DNA of 64,000 nt. It comes from Christensenellaceae bacterium OttesenSCG-928-K19 (GTDB taxonomy: Bacteria; Bacillota; Clostridia; Christensenellales; Christensenellaceae). Each line of letters starts with the position of its first letter. The first letter of the stretch is position 1. Where the stretch lies: positions 1 to 64,000 of the forward strand of contig JAJDHD010000001.1 in assembly GCA_030266015.1 (NCBI GenBank). Reading direction: 5' to 3'. The position numbers and the translations under genes are program-made. Shown here piece after piece: positions 8,494-17,532 of the stretch. A model generated the notes under the pieces. The model did not search any database, was not told the DNA's origin, and saw only the letters and a program-made list of their open reading frames with translations.

Positions 8494-9312
8494 CTATGAT
8501 TGTGCTATTTTATGAAAAGCGGGTTCCCTGTTTTCAAATGTGCAAACATACTCCAGCCCGCATTGCAGCAGCAAGGGATAGGCATCGTTAAAAGAACGGC
8601 CCACCTGGTCGGCGTGATGCGAGTCCGACCCAGTTGTGATAATCCTGCCGCCAAGCTCCGCGTACCGCCGGATAATTGTGGGGTGCGGCATAGGCCGGCC
8701 ATATAGGGCATAAGTGCTGGTGTTTGCCTCAATCCCTTTGCCCTGCCGTATCACAAGCCGCAATATATCGTCAATCAGCGAAGGGAAATCACGGTATTCA
8801 AACGGCGGGTTTACTGCGGGATCTATGCCGTTTTTTTTCAGGTATTTATCTGGATAACCAATATGGCCCACAACGTCATAATCGTCAAATTCCTTTAGTG
8901 TGTCGTAAATTTCCTGCAAATACCCGCGTTGTCCCTCGCGCACTGTCCTTCCATCAAAAAAACCTTCGTAATATGGGTCTTTGCCGTCCAGCATGTGGTG
9001 GGAGGCAATGACAAAATCAAACGGATGATTGTGCACAATATCCCGCAACGCGGGCAGGTCCTCTGGGGTGAGCCCCAGCTCCACACCAAATTTGATGGGG
9101 TATTCCGGCATAGAGGCGCGGGTTTGCTTCAGCGTGTCCTTGTATAAATCAAAATCACAATCCTGTGGGTCGTCTTCGTGAGGAAAACTCAGGTCATAAT
9201 GCTCTGTAAAACAAATTTCCGCTATGCCTTTTTGCCGGGCGGCCTGTGCCATTTCCTTCATCGTGGATCTGCCGTCAAATGAAATCGTGGAATGGGCATG
9301 ATAGTCAAACAT
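8494..9312 (-). CDS. PHP-domain histidinol-phosphatase family protein
   Basis: Metal-dependent phosphoesterase of the PHP fold, 272 residues. Metal-ligand motifs appear in order: HAHS at residues 5-8, FTEHYDL, GVELGL, ASHHMLDG, VGHIGYPDKY and SDSHHADQVG near the end. This order matches HisK-type histidinol phosphatases, but no histidine genes are near, so another phosphorylated substrate is possible. The start at 9312 gives the HAHS-proximal N-terminus and has GGAGG upstream; the frame is open to 9393. Confidence 0.85.
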   Translation of the reverse strand: MFDYHAHSTISFDGRSTMKEMAQAARQKGIAEICFTEHYDLSFPHEDDPQDCDFDLYKDTLKQTRASMPEYPIKFGVELGLTPEDLPALRDIVHNHPFDFVIASHHMLDGKDPYYEGFFDGRTVREGQRGYLQEIYDTLKEFDDYDVVGHIGYPDKYLKKNGIDPAVNPPFEYRDFPSLIDDILRLVIRQGKGIEANTSTYALYGRPMPHPTIIRRYAELGGRIITTGSDSHHADQVGRSFNDAYPLLLQCGLEYVCTFENREPAFHKIAQS

Positions 9313-9515
9313 CAAAATCCTCCAGTATACTTTCCTGATTTTCTCTATACTCGTATTATAAGCCATATCCGCAGGGAAGTCACAGGAATTCATAATTCTT
9401 TCATTTATTGTGCGCGGGGCTTGCCACTACTATGTTATTTTCGGTATTTATATTGCAGGCGCGTTCTTGCGCGTCCATCACTTGCCTTTAGAAGGGTTTT
9501 TGCGCAATACAACCT

Positions 9516-9547
9516 ACCGGGGTGTTGGCCTGCCGGTTTTTCTTTTT
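9516..9547 (+). terminator. Terminator-like hairpin upstream of the QueT-like gene
   Basis: ACCGG and CCGGT pair around a 12-nt loop and are followed by TTTTTCTTTTT. It lies about 70 bp before the downstream promoter, so it would end a separate short RNA rather than attenuate the gene. Confidence 0.5.
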
Positions 9548-9617
9548 GTATTCGATAGTGATCTTGATTTACCCGGTAAACTCACTGTAAAAAAATTCCT
9601 TTTTTACGCTGTTTTAT

Positions 9618-9646
9618 TTGTATTTTGCGGTAAATTTTGCTATACT
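9618..9646 (+). promoter_or_regulatory. Promoter of the QueT-like gene
   Basis: TTGTAT, 17-bp spacer ending in TGC, then TATACT (9641-9646). The predicted leader is about 20 nt and carries AAAGGAG. Confidence 0.6.
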
Positions 9647-9672
9647 AATCCGTGCAAAACAAAGGAGAAAAA

Positions 9673-10170
9673 ATGCGCAGGAAAATGAGCGGAAATGTAA
9701 GGTTTATTACAGAAACAGCAGTAATCGCGGCGATCTATGCGGTGCTTACGCTTGTTCTGGCACCGTTTTCCTTTGGCCCCATGCAGGTGCGCGTTTCCGA
9801 GGCGCTGTGCGTGCTGCCGTTTTTTACACCGGCCGCAGTGCCAGGGCTGTTTATCGGCTGTTTTATTGCCAATGCCACAACGGTGGGTGTGGGCGTGTTT
9901 GATATGATATTCGGCAGCCTTGCCACGCTTGCCGCGGCGTTTGTTACCTATAAAATCAAGAATGGCGGCAAATGGCTGTTGCCCTTGCCCAGCGTGCTCA
10001 TCAACGCGTTTGTGGTGCCGTGGATTTTGATCACGCAATATGGCGTGACAGATGCCTATTGGTATCTGGCGCTCACAGTGGGGGTGGGGCAGGCAATTGC
10101 ATGCTATGCGATTGGAATGCCGCTGTATTTTGTGCTCAACAGAAACAGAAAGGCGATTTTTGCGAGATGA
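9673..10170 (+). CDS. queT: QueT-family transporter (queuosine precursor type)
   Basis: Membrane protein of 165 residues with about five helices, matching the QueT / DUF988 family of predicted substrate-specific ECF components for queuosine precursors (segment FGPMQVRVSEALCVLPFF is characteristic). ATG at 9673 follows AAAGGAG. The stop overlaps the start of the next gene as ATGA. The substrate is inferred from family only: no preQ1 riboswitch or queuosine enzyme was found nearby. Confidence 0.85.
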   Translation: MRRKMSGNVRFITETAVIAAIYAVLTLVLAPFSFGPMQVRVSEALCVLPFFTPAAVPGLFIGCFIANATTVGVGVFDMIFGSLATLAAAFVTYKIKNGGKWLLPLPSVLINAFVVPWILITQYGVTDAYWYLALTVGVGQAIACYAIGMPLYFVLNRNRKAIFAR

Positions 10171-10754
10171 AAAATATTTGTGTCTATGGCTCTAGCAGCG
10201 CGGCGCTGGACAAGATATATTTTGATGCGGCAACCAGCCTTGGTGCGCTGCTGGCGCAGGCGGGCTATGGGCTTGTGTTTGGCGCGGGTAATATGGGTCT
10301 GATGGGCGCGGCAGCGCGCGGCGTACACAGCAAAGGCGGCTATGTGACGGGGGTAATCCCAGAATTTATGAATGTGGACGACATCCCCTATAAAAAGTGT
10401 GACGAGCTTATTGTGACGCAGACCATGCGCGAGCGCAAGCAAATTATGGAAGAAAAGTCAGACGGCTTCATCGCCGCGCCGGGCGGCATCGGCACGTTTG
10501 AGGAATTTTTTGAAATATTGACGCTAAAGCAGCTAAAACAGCACAAAAAGCCGGTGGTGTTGCTCAACACAAACAACTATTACAATAATATACAGGACAT
10601 GATGGAGTTGTGCGTTAGCGAGCAGTTTGCCAAAGAACAGACACTGGAGCTTTACACAATGGTGGATACGCCGGAGCAGGCTGTTGAGTATATTTCTAAT
10701 TATAAGCACAAGGACTTTGCGCTAAAATGGTTTACAGCCACAAGCAAGGAGTAG
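10167..10754 (+). CDS. LOG-family Rossmann-fold protein (TIGR00730)
   Basis: Nucleoside-5'-monophosphate phosphoribohydrolase-type protein of 195 residues. The characteristic motifs are GAGNMGLMG (39-47) and PGGIGTFEE (105-113), the latter carrying the catalytic/ligand residues of the cytokinin-activating LOG family. In bacteria the physiological nucleotide is usually unknown. The ATG overlaps the stop of the transporter gene (ATGA), so the two are translationally coupled. The frame extends further upstream inside the transporter gene, but that part is not coding. Confidence 0.92.
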   Translation: MKNICVYGSSSAALDKIYFDAATSLGALLAQAGYGLVFGAGNMGLMGAAARGVHSKGGYVTGVIPEFMNVDDIPYKKCDELIVTQTMRERKQIMEEKSDGFIAAPGGIGTFEEFFEILTLKQLKQHKKPVVLLNTNNYYNNIQDMMELCVSEQFAKEQTLELYTMVDTPEQAVEYISNYKHKDFALKWFTATSKE

Positions 10755-10758
10755 GCAA

Positions 10759-11682
10759 ATGACACTAAAGATGATCCTGCTGAACGCCATAAACGTATAT
10801 AGGAAAAACTTCAGTAAATTATTTGTGCCGCTTTTAATCATGCAGCTTGCCATGCTGCTGCCGCTGATGTTTTTTACCATGCCGGGCACAGTGAATGTGG
10901 CGCGTGCATTGCTTGTCACATTTTCCTCTTATTCGCAGACGGGGCAAGGCGTGAGCGGCGTTGTCTATGTGGTGGTGTTCATCCTGTTGATACTGCTTTT
11001 TTTATCACCACTCATCGTCAGCAATACCGTATATGTAATCGACAAGGATTATGACAACGAACGCGTATCGCTGAAGCAATCCTTAGGCTTTGGCAAAAAA
11101 AACTATTTCAAAATGCTGAAAAGCTATTTTGCGGTAATCGCAATGGCCATGCCTGTTTTCTTTGTGGTATGGCTGATGCTGTACGGCATGTTTGTTAATG
11201 GCTTTGACATCATGGCGCTGACCGTCCTGGATATCTTTTTTATTGTGGTGTCCGTTATTTTGGTTTTGTTGTTTGTGCTGGGAACGGTTTTTGTGCCGTA
11301 TATTATCGTCAGGGAAAAAAGAAGCGGCTTTTCTGCCGCGTGGCTGTCATTCAAATATGTCTACAAAGGGAATTTTCTCAATACGCTTGGCAGGCTTGCT
11401 TTTGCGGGGGCCATTGTGCTGGGCCTGGTGCTTATTATCAATTGGCTTTCCCAATTGCCGTTTGGCGAGCTTTTTGACCTATACCTGCGCGACCCGCTTT
11501 TGGCGTTGCAGGAGCCACTTATGCTTTTTGCCATTGTGCTTTCTATTATTGCGATTTTCTTGGTGGCGTTTATTATGCCGTTCTGGTATGCGTTCTCTTA
11601 TAATACATACCGGGGCGTGCTGCTTGATTTGGAGCGGAAAAACAAAAGCGGATGGGAAGAAGACAACGATATTATTTTTTGA
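10759..11682 (+). CDS. Uncharacterised multi-pass membrane protein
   Basis: Product of 307 residues with about six hydrophobic segments, including VVYVVVFILLILLFLSPLIV and ALTVLDIFFIVVSVILVLLF. The layout (cytoplasmic start, long helices, conserved-looking PFWYAFSYNTY near the end) recalls membrane domains attached to glycerophosphodiesterases or DUF975-type proteins, but the match is weak. AAGGAG lies before the ATG. It starts 4 bp after the LOG gene and is probably in the same operon. Confidence 0.7.
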   Translation: MTLKMILLNAINVYRKNFSKLFVPLLIMQLAMLLPLMFFTMPGTVNVARALLVTFSSYSQTGQGVSGVVYVVVFILLILLFLSPLIVSNTVYVIDKDYDNERVSLKQSLGFGKKNYFKMLKSYFAVIAMAMPVFFVVWLMLYGMFVNGFDIMALTVLDIFFIVVSVILVLLFVLGTVFVPYIIVREKRSGFSAAWLSFKYVYKGNFLNTLGRLAFAGAIVLGLVLIINWLSQLPFGELFDLYLRDPLLALQEPLMLFAIVLSIIAIFLVAFIMPFWYAFSYNTYRGVLLDLERKNKSGWEEDNDIIF

Positions 11683-11695
11683 GGAGTGAGAATAA

Positions 11696-11968
11696 ATGAG
11701 GGCAATTATCAGCGTGCTGGGGCAGGACAAGCCTGGCATTATCGCACATGTTTCGGCGGTGCTTTATGAGTGCAACGTAAACATACTGGATATGGACCAA
11801 ACGGTCATGCGGGATGAGATTTTTGTAATGACAATGCTGGTGGATTTGGATGGCATGACAAAGGCGTTTAGCGAGCTACAGGAAAAGCTGGACTCTGTGT
11901 CCGCGCAGATTGGCATGCAGGTGAAGCTGCAACGTGAAGAGCTGTTTAACAGTATGCATAAGGTATAA
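11696..11968 (+). CDS. ACT domain-containing protein (UPF0237)
   Basis: A 90-residue single ACT domain, beginning with the family pattern VLGQDKPGIIAHVSAVLYE. ACT domains bind small ligands, often amino acids. UPF0237 proteins are nearly always encoded directly before UPF0210 proteins, as here, suggesting a joint but still undefined role. GAGGAG precedes the ATG. Confidence 0.93.
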   Translation: MRAIISVLGQDKPGIIAHVSAVLYECNVNILDMDQTVMRDEIFVMTMLVDLDGMTKAFSELQEKLDSVSAQIGMQVKLQREELFNSMHKV

Positions 11969-12026
11969 TTGGATACTAAAAAAGCAGAGCAACCCATCAG
12001 GCGGGCAAGACTGGAGATTATAATTT

Positions 12027-13379
12027 ATGATAGATCAAAAAGACATATTATCCACACTGGAGATGATAGAACAGCAGGAGCTGGATATTCGCACAATTAC
12101 TATGGGTATCTCGTTGTTTGACTGTGTTTCGGACGACGCGGACACCTGCGCCACCCGGGTATATGATAAAATTACGCGGTATGCGGAGAACCTGGTACGC
12201 ACAGGCAACGATATTGAAAGTGAATTTGGCATTCCTATTGTGAACAAGCGAATTTCCGTTACACCCATATCGCTTATTTCGCAGGGCTGTGGCGGGTATG
12301 TCAAGTTTGCGCAGGCCATGGATAAAGCGGCAAAGGAAGTAGGCGTTGATTTCATTGGCGGCTACTCGGCGTTTGTGCAAAAGATGGCGACAGAAAAAGA
12401 AGGGCAGTTTATTGATACCATCCCGGAGGCACTGGCTGGCACCGACCTTGTGTGCTCCTCTGTAAACGTGGCTACGACACGCGCAGGCATCAACATGGAC
12501 GCTGTGAAAAAGATGGGCTTTGTGATGAAGGAAAGCGCGCGGCTGACGGCAAAAAAGAGCGGTATTGGCGCGTCCAAGTTTGTCGTGTTTGCCAACGCGG
12601 TGGAGGACAACCCCTTTATGGCGGGGGCGTTCCACGGCACGGGCGAAGGCGATTGCGTTATCAATGTGGGCGTTTCCGGCCCGGGTGTGGTGAAGGCTGC
12701 GCTGGAAGGCAGGCAGGGCCGGCCGTTTGATGAAATTGCGCGCGTGATAAAACGCACGGCGTTCCAGATCACGCGCATGGGGCAGCTTGTGGCGCGCGAG
12801 GCCAGCAAGCGCCTCCAAGTGCCGTTTGGCATTGTAGATCTTTCGCTTGCGCCCACGCCTGCGCAAAACGACAGTGTGGCGCATATACTGGAGGAAATGG
12901 GGCTGGAGGTGTGCGGCACGCATGGCACCACGGCGGCCCTGGCGCTTTTAAACGACGCGGTGAAAAAAGGCGGCATCATGGCTTCCTCGCATGTAGGCGG
13001 ACTTTCGGGCGCGTTTATTCCTGTGAGCGAGGACGCGGGCATGATAAACGCAGTGAAGAAAGGCTCCCTCTCGTTGGAAAAGCTGGAGGCGATGACCTGT
13101 GTTTGCTCTGTGGGGCTGGATATGATTGCGCTGCCCGGTGACATTCCGGATTACGTGCTCTCGGCCATTATTGCGGATGAAATGGCGATTGGCGTGGTGA
13201 ACAGCAAAACGACGGCGGTGCGCTGCGTGCCTGTTCCCGGCAAAAAGGTGGGCGACACGGTGATATTCGGCGGGCTTTTAGGCAGCGCGCCCATCATGGA
13301 TTACAACCACTACTCGCCGGAGGCGTTTGTGGCACGCGGTGGCAGAATCCCCGCGCCTTTGCATTCCCAGCGCAATTAA
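12027..13379 (+). CDS. PFL family protein (UPF0210 / DUF711)
   Basis: Product of 450 residues matching the full length of UPF0210. Family-like segments include [30 protein letters not shown]-type glycine loops ([17 protein letters not shown]) and [21 protein letters not shown]. The fold is related to pyruvate formate-lyase by distant similarity only, and no glycyl radical loop is present. Encoded 58 bp after its usual ACT-domain partner. Confidence 0.93.
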   Translation: MIDQKDILSTLEMIEQQELDIRTITMGISLFDCVSDDADTCATRVYDKITRYAENLVRTGNDIESEFGIPIVNKRISVTPISLISQGCGGYVKFAQAMDKAAKEVGVDFIGGYSAFVQKMATEKEGQFIDTIPEALAGTDLVCSSVNVATTRAGINMDAVKKMGFVMKESARLTAKKSGIGASKFVVFANAVEDNPFMAGAFHGTGEGDCVINVGVSGPGVVKAALEGRQGRPFDEIARVIKRTAFQITRMGQLVAREASKRLQVPFGIVDLSLAPTPAQNDSVAHILEEMGLEVCGTHGTTAALALLNDAVKKGGIMASSHVGGLSGAFIPVSEDAGMINAVKKGSLSLEKLEAMTCVCSVGLDMIALPGDIPDYVLSAIIADEMAIGVVNSKTTAVRCVPVPGKKVGDTVIFGGLLGSAPIMDYNHYSPEAFVARGGRIPAPLHSQRN

Positions 13380-13624
13380 TGTGCATAAATGCAGTTGACT
13401 GGTGGAAAGCAGGCAGGGACATGCCGGGTATTACAAGCGGGCAAGGACATCCTAACATATCGAATGCTATGAATGACAAAGAAACGGCAAACGGATACCG
13501 TCGCGATGCGCGGGAAAAATAAAGCCACCCGGGTCTTTATGCAAATCCGGGTGTGTAAAGTGTACAAAATGTGTTGATCAATGAAGGAACGCAAATTTCA
13601 AACAAACCAAGCGAGGTAGCAGCC
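13380..13624. other. Intergenic stretch with one weak hairpin
   Basis: Holds a CACCCGG/CCGGGTG hairpin (13526-13553) without a T-run. I see no small gene with a ribosome site apart from the pepF leader. Confidence 0.4.
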
Positions 13625-15427
13625 ATGGCGCAAAGAGACAAAATAGACGAAAAGTATAAATGGAAGCTGGAGGATATCTACCAGACGGACGGCGATTGGG
13701 AAAAGGATTTCATGAAGCTGGAGGAGCTGTTTGAGGGCATTTCCTCCATCAAAGAGAACCTGACAAAAAGCGCGAAAGGCTTATATGCCGCGCTTTATGA
13801 AATGGAACAGATGGAGCATATTGCCGCAAATCTTTTTGTGTACGCGCGTATGCGCCGCGACGAGGACAACACGAGCGCTGTGTATCAGGCCATGACGCAA
13901 AAGGCGACCGAAATGAGCGTGCGGCTCTCCTCGGCCCTAAGCTTTGTAAACCCCGCGTTGCTGGCGCTGGAAAAAGGCGTGATAGAGCGATGGCTGGAAA
14001 AAGCCGACGAAAAGAAATCCCTCAAGGGCTTGAAAAATTATGATTTTATGCTGCGCGAGCTGTTGCGCGGGAAGAAGCATGTGCTTTCTGCCAAGGAAGA
14101 GAAAATACTCTCCATGAGCGGGGAGATTGCGGGCGCACCCAAGGACATTTTTACCATGCTGAACAATGCTGACCTGCAATTTGGCAGCGTAAAGAATGAA
14201 AAGGGCCGGCGTGTGCCGCTGACGCATGGCAGCTATATTGTACTGATGCAGTCGCCGGACAGGGAAGTGCGCAAAAAAGCATATGAAAACCTGTATAAGG
14301 TATATAAACAGAATATCAACACCATTAGCACAGCCTATGCGGCCAGCGTGAAAAAAGATATTTTTTATGCCAAAGCAAGGAAGTTTAAACGCGCGATTGA
14401 GCGCCCGCTTTTTGCGGATAACGTGCCGGTGGAGCTTTATGACAACCTGATTGGTACTGTGCACAAAAACCTGCCCACCATGCACCGCTACGTGAACTTG
14501 CGCAAGCGGATTTTAAAGCTGGACGAGCTTCACATGTATGATATTTACGCGCCCCTTGTGGCCGATGTGGAAAATGACTATCCGTTTGAAAAGTCGATGC
14601 GCATGGTGAAACAGGGCCTTGCCCCCCTTGGCAAGGAATACGCCGCACTGTTGGACGCTTCGGTGAAGGACCGCTGGATTGACGTGCAGGAAACGCCAGG
14701 CAAGACAAGCGGCGCGTATTCGTGGGGCGTATACGGCGTGCATCCGTATGTGCTATTAAACCACAGGGGCGACCTGGACAGTGTGTTCACCATTGCGCAT
14801 GAGCTGGGGCACGCCATGCACACGCATTATTCCAATACCACCCAGCCAGAAGCAAAGGCGGGATATACCATCTTTGTGGCAGAGGTGGCAAGTACGGTCA
14901 ACGAGATCCTTTTGACCCATTACCTGCTGGATACCGTGAAGGCGAAGAAACAGCGGCAATATATATTAAACCATTACTTAGACCAGTTCCGCACCACTGT
15001 GATGCGGCAGACTATGTTTGCCGAATTTGAAAAAATGGCGCACGGCAACGCGGAAAATGGATTGCCTTTGACATTTGCATCCCTCTGCGAGATGTATGGC
15101 GACCTGAATGCGCAGTACCATGGTGCGGGCATGCAGCGCGACGAGCAGATTACATATGAATGGGCGCGCATCCCACATTTCTATAATGCGTTCTATGTCT
15201 ATAAATATGCCACGGGCTTTTCGTGCGCGGTGCAGATTGCAGCGGATATCCTGTCCGGCAGGAAGGGTGCGGTGTCCGGCTACATTGAGTTCCTGTCCGC
15301 GGGCGGCAGCGACCATCCGCTGAACCTGCTCAAGATAGCAAATGTGGACCTTGCCAGCGGCAGGCCGGTGGAGGTGTGCATGAAGGAGTTTGACAAAGCG
15401 CTGACGGAATTTGAAAAGGCGCTTTGA
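13625..15427 (+). CDS. pepF: Oligoendopeptidase F family zinc peptidase (M3B)
   Basis: Cytoplasmic oligopeptide-cleaving zinc peptidase of 600 residues, the usual family length. The zinc site HELGH is at residues 392-396 in FTIAHELGHAMHTHYSN, and the third ligand region follows in VAEVASTVNE. ATG at 13625 matches the family N-terminus (KWKLEDIY follows) and has GAGGT upstream. A frame extension to 13571 has no support. Confidence 0.96.
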   Translation: MAQRDKIDEKYKWKLEDIYQTDGDWEKDFMKLEELFEGISSIKENLTKSAKGLYAALYEMEQMEHIAANLFVYARMRRDEDNTSAVYQAMTQKATEMSVRLSSALSFVNPALLALEKGVIERWLEKADEKKSLKGLKNYDFMLRELLRGKKHVLSAKEEKILSMSGEIAGAPKDIFTMLNNADLQFGSVKNEKGRRVPLTHGSYIVLMQSPDREVRKKAYENLYKVYKQNINTISTAYAASVKKDIFYAKARKFKRAIERPLFADNVPVELYDNLIGTVHKNLPTMHRYVNLRKRILKLDELHMYDIYAPLVADVENDYPFEKSMRMVKQGLAPLGKEYAALLDASVKDRWIDVQETPGKTSGAYSWGVYGVHPYVLLNHRGDLDSVFTIAHELGHAMHTHYSNTTQPEAKAGYTIFVAEVASTVNEILLTHYLLDTVKAKKQRQYILNHYLDQFRTTVMRQTMFAEFEKMAHGNAENGLPLTFASLCEMYGDLNAQYHGAGMQRDEQITYEWARIPHFYNAFYVYKYATGFSCAVQIAADILSGRKGAVSGYIEFLSAGGSDHPLNLLKIANVDLASGRPVEVCMKEFDKALTEFEKAL

Positions 15428-15439
15428 GCGTGATATAAT
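15411..15439 (+). promoter_or_regulatory. Promoter inside the 3' end of pepF for the sugar isomerase-like gene
   Basis: TTGAAA (15411-15416), a 17-bp spacer ending in TGA, and TATAAT (15434-15439). It gives a leader of about 25 nt containing AGAGGAG. Confidence 0.75.
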
Positions 15440-15470
15440 AGAGCCAATAAAAGCAAAGAGGAGACCAACC

Positions 15471-16274
15471 ATGAAACTATCGTTTTCCACATTGGGCTGC
15501 CCCGACTGGAGCTTTGAAGATATCATCGTAACAGCAAAGGATATGGGTTATGATGGCGTGGAGATCCGCGGCGTGGGTAATGAGCTGGATGGCACGCGCA
15601 TTCCGGAGTTTTCTCCCACCAGTGCGCCAAAGACGCGTAATCTCTTGGATAAGAAGGGGCTGACGATTGCCTGCCTTACCTCCGCGTGCTATATCCATGA
15701 CAAAAATATACCGGAGGACACTGTGTATCAGGCACAGGCCTATGTGGACACGGCAAGCGACATGGGTATCAGGTATGTGCGTGTGCTGGCAGATTATGGC
15801 CCGGAGCAAAGCGGAGAGCTGGACAGCGCTTTTGTTTGCTCACAGCTTAAAAAAGTGGCGCAATATGCCAAGCCAAAGGGCGTGGATATATTGGTGGAAA
15901 CAAATGGTTATTTTGCAAACTCCACCCGGTTGGCAAAGCTGATTAACGACGCGGGCGAGGACAATGTGGGCGTGATATGGGATATCCACCATCCTTACCG
16001 CTATTTTGGCGAAAGGCCAGAGTTTACGATAGGAACGATAGGTGATTTTATCCGCCACGTGCACATCAAGGATTCGGTGATACAGGGCGGCAAGCTGAAA
16101 TACACAATGGTGGGATATGGCGACCTGCCGGTGAAGGACTGTGTGGACCGGCTGGAAAAGATTGGCTATGACGGGTTTTATTCGCTGGAATGGCTCAAAC
16201 GCTGGGATCTTTCGCTGGAAGAGCCGGGCATCGCGTTTGCCGCGTATGTTTCTTACATGAATGATATGATTTGA
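15471..16274 (+). CDS. Sugar phosphate isomerase/epimerase family TIM-barrel protein
   Basis: Product of 267 residues of the xylose isomerase-like TIM-barrel superfamily. Likely divalent-metal ligands lie in the segments DILVETNGYF, IWDIHHPYRY, HVHIKDS and YSLEWLKRWD. The superfamily contains epimerases, isomerases and dehydratases for sugars and inositols, and the substrate cannot be read from sequence. It has its own promoter and terminator, and a glycerol dehydrogenase gene follows. Confidence 0.85.
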   Translation: MKLSFSTLGCPDWSFEDIIVTAKDMGYDGVEIRGVGNELDGTRIPEFSPTSAPKTRNLLDKKGLTIACLTSACYIHDKNIPEDTVYQAQAYVDTASDMGIRYVRVLADYGPEQSGELDSAFVCSQLKKVAQYAKPKGVDILVETNGYFANSTRLAKLINDAGEDNVGVIWDIHHPYRYFGERPEFTIGTIGDFIRHVHIKDSVIQGGKLKYTMVGYGDLPVKDCVDRLEKIGYDGFYSLEWLKRWDLSLEEPGIAFAAYVSYMNDMI

Positions 16275-16282
16275 TGAAGGAT

Positions 16283-16318
16283 TGGAAACCGGTGCGCTTG
16301 TGCCGGTTTTTTCTATTT
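16283..16318 (+). terminator. Rho-independent terminator
   Basis: AAACCGG (16286-16292) pairs with CCGGTTT (16303-16309), followed by T-rich sequence. Confidence 0.8.
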
Positions 16319-16342
16319 TTTTATTACTATTGAAAGAAGGAT

Positions 16343-17437
16343 ATGGCAATGAAGAAAGCAACGAATTCCCCCATGAAGTATGTGCAGGGCAAAAACGAAC
16401 TCGATAATCTGTGCGGATATGCGCAAGGCCTGGCAAAGCAGGGCGCGTACGCCGTGGTGGACGCGTTTATATTAGAGCGCTATGGCGACCAGATCCGGCA
16501 AAGCTTTGAAAAAGGCGCTTTTAAACTGGAGATAGCTGAATTTGGCGGCGAGAGCAGCAAGGAAGAAGTGGACCGTGTGGTAGCGGCGATGAAGCAAGCG
16601 GGCTGCGACGTTGTGCTGGGCATTGGCGGCGGCAAAACACTGGACACGGCAAAGGCGGCCGGGTATTTCTTTGAATGCCCCGCAATCATCGTGCCCACGG
16701 CGGCTTCGTCCGACGCGCCATGCAGCGCGCTTTCTGTGCTATACCACGAGGACGGTACATTTGATCGCTACCTGCCGCTGCGGAAAAGCCCCAGCCTGGT
16801 GCTGCTGGATACTGCCGTTATTGCAGCGGCGCCTGTGCGCCTGCTTGTCGCTGGTATGGGGGATGCGCTGGCGACCTACTATGAAGCACGGGCATGTGCA
16901 GCCTCCGGCGCGCAGACAAATGCGGGCGGGGTAAGCTCGCTGGCAGCGGGGGCGTTGGCAGACGCGTGCAGGGATACACTCTTTAAAGACGGCTACAAAG
17001 CGATGTTGGCTGTGGAATCTGGCCAGCTTTCCACCGCCGTGGAAAATATTATAGAGGCAAACACCTATCTTTCGGGTGTTGGGTTTGAGAGCGGGGGACT
17101 TGCGGCGGCGCACGCTGTACATGACGGGCTTACCGTGTTGCCCGAAACGCACAAAATGCTGCATGGCGAAAAGGTGGCGTTTGGCACACTCACCCAGCTT
17201 GTGCTGGAAAACGCGCCGGATGAGGAGATTGCCGAGGTGCTGGACTTTTGCGATTCCATTGGCCTGCCTACCACACTGGAAGCGCTGGGCATAAAGGAAG
17301 TTACGCCCGAAAAGCTTTTGCCCGTGGGCGAGGCGGCCTGTGCCCCGGAGGATACAATGAGAAATATGCCATTTACAGTAACCCCGGAGGATGTGGTAAG
17401 CGCCCTCATTGTGGCGGACAAGCTGGGAGACCTTTAA
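16343..17437 (+). CDS. gldA: Glycerol dehydrogenase (NAD+, zinc, GldA-like)
   Basis: Oxidises glycerol to dihydroxyacetone or, in reverse, reduces hydroxyacetone and related ketones with NADH. The 364-residue length fits. Motifs include GIGGGKTLDTAKAA for nucleotide binding, AGMGDALATYYEA with a metal-ligand Asp, and HAVHDGLTVLPETHKMLHG carrying the two metal-ligand histidines. ATG at 16343 has GAAAGAAGG upstream. Single gene with a terminator after it. Confidence 0.93.
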   Translation: MAMKKATNSPMKYVQGKNELDNLCGYAQGLAKQGAYAVVDAFILERYGDQIRQSFEKGAFKLEIAEFGGESSKEEVDRVVAAMKQAGCDVVLGIGGGKTLDTAKAAGYFFECPAIIVPTAASSDAPCSALSVLYHEDGTFDRYLPLRKSPSLVLLDTAVIAAAPVRLLVAGMGDALATYYEARACAASGAQTNAGGVSSLAAGALADACRDTLFKDGYKAMLAVESGQLSTAVENIIEANTYLSGVGFESGGLAAAHAVHDGLTVLPETHKMLHGEKVAFGTLTQLVLENAPDEEIAEVLDFCDSIGLPTTLEALGIKEVTPEKLLPVGEAACAPEDTMRNMPFTVTPEDVVSALIVADKLGDL

Positions 17438-17451
17438 AAAATATAGCAGCT

Positions 17452-17490
17452 GGGAGCGTTTCTTTTGGCGGGGAACGCTTCTTTTTATTT
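17452..17490 (+). terminator. Rho-independent terminator after gldA
   Basis: AGCGTTTC pairs with GGAACGCT (17455-17479), followed by TTCTTTTTATTT. Confidence 0.75.
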
Positions 17491-17516
17491 GCGGGCAGTT
17501 ATTTTCTGCGTGAGTA

Positions 17517-17525
17517 TGCTATAAT
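17517..17525 (+). promoter_or_regulatory. Extended -10 promoter for a leaderless P-type ATPase mRNA
   Basis: TGC-TATAAT (TATAAT at 17520-17525). The ATG at 17533 begins 8 bases after the last base of the hexamer, where transcription would be expected to start. Confidence 0.6.
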
Positions 17526-17532
17526 GGCTATT

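Larger units (their letters stand above)
9313..9672. other. Divergent intergenic region with two promoters and an internal hairpin
   Basis: The left end holds a leftward -10 (ATTATA at 9355-9360) for the PHP gene, and the right end holds the rightward promoter of the QueT-like gene. Between them is a hairpin with a T-rich tail (9516-9547) that would end a rightward transcript starting inside the gap. I saw no credible ORF and no preQ1 aptamer core in this stretch. Confidence 0.5.

Noticed and set aside
9400-9672. preQ1 riboswitch ahead of the QueT-like gene
   Set aside because: The small aptamer core sequence was not found, and the promoter leaves only about 20 nt of leader.
12019-12024. TATAAT as a leaderless promoter for the UPF0210 gene
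   Set aside because: It ends only 2 bp before the ATG, too close for the start site, and the gene is better explained as cotranscribed with the ACT-domain gene.
17248-17532. N-terminal extension of the P-type ATPase
   Set aside because: The frame runs back through the end of gldA, a terminator and the -10 element, so it cannot be translated from the same mRNA.
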